DNA from: an uncultured Desulfobulbaceae bacterium
GTDB taxonomy: Bacteria; Desulfobacterota; Desulfobulbia; Desulfobulbales; BM004
Direction: 5' to 3'
Assembly (NCBI GenBank): GCA_947258675.1
Contig: CAMYJP010000079.1
Location: 1 to 8,721 of the forward strand
DNA length: 8,721 nt
Shown here: positions 7,335-8,721 of the stretch, piece by piece
Numbering within the stretch: the first letter of the stretch is position 1
Layout of the letters: every line of letters starts with the position of its first letter
Made by a program: the position numbers and the translations under genes
Notes under the pieces: generated by a model
The model's database searches: none
Seen by the model: only the letters and a program-made list of their open reading frames with translations
Told to the model about the DNA's origin: nothing

Positions 7335-7371
7335 TTGTTATGACGTGTTGCCAAAAAAACAGGGAGGATAT

Positions 7372-8025
7372 ATGACCGCTCGTACGCGGATAAAAGTTTG
7401 CGGAATTACCGAATTTAAAGATGCAGAAACCGCGGTATCATATGGTGCTGATGCGTTGGGTTTTATTTTTGTTGAGCGAAGTCCAAGATACATTGATCCT
7501 GAAAAAGCAAGGGAGATCATCAAGAAACTCCCGCCGTTTATTAATACCGTAGGAGTCTTTGTCGATGAAGAGGTTGTTCTCTTAGAAGAGATTGCTGCTT
7601 TTTGTAAATTGTCTGTGCTTCAGCTTCATGGATCCGAATCTCCTTCTTATTGCAGTGAAGTATCAAAGCCAGTTGTGAAAGCATATCAGGTCGGGACTGA
7701 AGCAGTTAAAGGCGTATTGGATGATTACGCAGATGTTGTGCATGGTTTTTTATTGGATACCTTTCACAATGATTTGGCAGGTGGTACAGGCATGACTTTT
7801 GACTGGTCATTGATTAATAAGATTGAACCGCCCGGTCCAATTATTCTGGCCGGTGGTTTAAATCCGGAAAATGTTGGTGCGGCTGTAAAAGAAGTGAACC
7901 CTTATGCAGTTGATGTCAATTCAGGTGTTGAAGATGCTCCCGGATCCAAGGATATGAACAAATTGCAGAAATTTTTTCAAGAGGTCAGAAAGGCGGATGC
8001 ATTAATGAACAAAAGTCTTATTTGA
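7372..8025 (+). CDS. trpF: Phosphoribosylanthranilate isomerase
   Basis: TrpF carries out the Amadori rearrangement that links the TrpD product to the TrpC substrate. The 217-residue protein is a small (beta/alpha)8 barrel. The expected general base Cys10 lies in IKVCGIT (7-13) and the general acid Asp129 in FLLDTF (126-131). GADALGFIF (25-33), LQLHG (83-87), the GGTGMTFDW segment and AGGLNPENV complete the family pattern. The start is ATG 7372, with AGGGAGG (7361-7367) immediately upstream. An in-frame TTG at 7345 would add nine residues that overlap this ribosome binding site and is unlikely. It is the last gene of the cluster; no trpB or trpA follows before the terminator. Confidence 0.96.
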   Translation: MTARTRIKVCGITEFKDAETAVSYGADALGFIFVERSPRYIDPEKAREIIKKLPPFINTVGVFVDEEVVLLEEIAAFCKLSVLQLHGSESPSYCSEVSKPVVKAYQVGTEAVKGVLDDYADVVHGFLLDTFHNDLAGGTGMTFDWSLINKIEPPGPIILAGGLNPENVGAAVKEVNPYAVDVNSGVEDAPGSKDMNKLQKFFQEVRKADALMNKSLI

Positions 8026-8035
8026 TAGTAATCAC

Positions 8036-8055
8036 TATACAAAATGGGTCGCATT
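8036..8055 (+). repeat. Sequence resembling the left end of the MITE-like element
   Basis: TATACAAAAT (8036-8045) and TCGCATT (8049-8055) match the left end of the 2930-3084 element (TATACAAAAT at 2931-2940, then CGCATT) except for a short insertion. It is in the same orientation as that left end. No matching right end is clear, so it may be a remnant or coincidence. Confidence 0.25.
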
Positions 8056-8085
8056 ACTAACTTTGGTTTGCGGTCATAAACCAGG

Positions 8086-8130
8086 AAAGGCTCGCAGAGA
8101 ATTGTATTTTAGTTCCCTGCGAGCCTTTTT
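8086..8130 (+). terminator. Intrinsic terminator of the trp cluster
   Basis: AAAGGCTCGCAG (8086-8097) pairs perfectly with CTGCGAGCCTTT (8117-8128) around a 19-base loop, with the T-run ending at 8130. It lies 60 bases after the trpF stop. On the other strand only three T residues follow the stem, so it would serve the convergent protease gene less well. Confidence 0.93.
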
Positions 8131-8168
8131 GATTGAACTGTCTCGAAAAATGACTTTTTAAAAAGCTA

Positions 8169-8721
8169 TCAATTATTCTTGATTCCCACAAACAGCATGC
8201 GTTTACCGCGTTTAATCAGGAAAAGGATGCTATCACTATCCTTTGCCTGATGCAATAATTTATTAAACTGATCAATCTCTGAAACGGCTATTCGGTCAAC
8301 TTCCAGAATTATATCTCCTCTCTTTACGCCGGCTTCTTCTGCAGCGGAACTGGATTCGACATTTGATACCAGCAGACCTTCTCCTTCGGTTACAGAAAGT
8401 GATTCTGCCAATTCTTTTGTAAGTTCCTGAACTGATAAACCAAGCTTGGAACCAACTCCACTCTCTTGATCAATAGATGCAGCTTCATCTTCTTTCAAAG
8501 TGCCGATTTCCACCACAATATCCATTTCTTTTTTATCGCGGATAATGATAAGTTTAGCCTTTTCTCCTACAGGTGTCTGAGCAACCCAGGCTGGTAGCAT
8601 ACTCATCTGGGAAACTTCTCTGTCCCGGTATTTAATTATAATGTCACCCTGCTTAATACCTGCTTTTTCTGCAGGGCTGTCAGGGGATACTTCACCAACA
8701 AGTGCGCCAATCGATCGGTCT
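8169..8721 (-). CDS. DegP/HtrA-type periplasmic serine protease, C-terminal two-PDZ part (partial)
   Basis: The visible 183 residues are the C-terminal part of a Do/HtrA-family protease, which degrades or refolds misfolded proteins in the periplasm. The gene begins beyond the right edge, so the signal peptide and the His-Asp-Ser protease domain cannot be seen. The first PDZ domain includes GALVGEVSPDSPAEKAGIKQ (residues 5-24 of the visible part) followed by GDIIIKY and TPVGEKAKLIIIRD. The linker holds an acidic stretch. A second PDZ domain follows, with GLLVSNVESSSAAEEAGVKRG and GDIILEVD, ending in KRMLFVGIKNN and a TGA stop. This two-PDZ arrangement matches DegP/DegQ rather than the one-PDZ DegS type. 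An internal ATG at 8606 lies inside the first PDZ and is not the real start. The gene converges on the trp cluster. Confidence 0.9.
   Translation of the reverse strand, partial: DRSIGALVGEVSPDSPAEKAGIKQGDIIIKYRDREVSQMSMLPAWVAQTPVGEKAKLIIIRDKKEMDIVVEIGTLKEDEAASIDQESGVGSKLGLSVQELTKELAESLSVTEGEGLLVSNVESSSAAEEAGVKRGDIILEVDRIAVSEIDQFNKLLHQAKDSDSILFLIKRGKRMLFVGIKNN

Noticed and set aside
1..8721. CRISPR arrays, tRNA or rRNA genes, transposase genes, phage or defence genes
   Set aside because: No supporting repeats, cloverleaf sequences or protein motifs were seen on either strand.

Overview
The window looks like a conserved housekeeping stretch of a moderately AT-rich Gram-negative anaerobe. My best guess is the Desulfobacterota (delta-proteobacterial, sulfate-reducer-like). 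The guess rests on a five-transmembrane, diheme-type SdhC directly upstream of SdhA (the sdhC-sdhA order of type B succinate:quinone oxidoreductases), a PflX-like radical SAM protein, and a compact trpE-G-D-C-F cluster. This taxonomic reading is inference; no rRNA or other firm marker is present.

Layout. Bases 1-1066 are on the minus strand: the 5' part of sdhA (running off the left edge), preceded by sdhC. A 271-base divergent intergenic region (1067-1337), with three 12-bp-phased repeats, separates these from a plus-strand COG1313/PflX-type radical SAM gene (1338-2297). Next comes rpsT (ribosomal protein S20). It has a near-consensus sigma-70 promoter, a structured AU-rich leader, a UUG start and a strong intrinsic terminator. 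Immediately after that terminator lies a 155-bp MITE-like element (2930-3084) with about 21-bp terminal inverted repeats. Then come trpE, trpG, trpD, trpC and trpF (3179-8025), closed by a second strong terminator. The right edge carries the C-terminal, two-PDZ part of a minus-strand DegP/HtrA-type protease.

How the genes fit together. TrpE and TrpG form anthranilate synthase, TrpD adds the phosphoribosyl group, TrpF isomerises and TrpC makes indole-3-glycerol phosphate. The last step (tryptophan synthase, trpB/trpA) is absent: the cluster ends in a terminator after trpF, so trpBA must be elsewhere. trpE-trpG-trpD are tightly packed, but trpD-trpC and trpC-trpF are separated by 128 and 143 bases with hairpin-forming spacers. 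I see no Trp-rich leader peptide or T-box ahead of trpE.

I found no CRISPR array, tRNA, rRNA, defence system or clearly new enzymatic system. The most interesting signals are non-coding: the MITE-like element, a possible related end sequence after trpF, the rpsT leader with mutually exclusive pairings, the intercistronic trp hairpins and the phased repeats between sdhC and the radical SAM gene.
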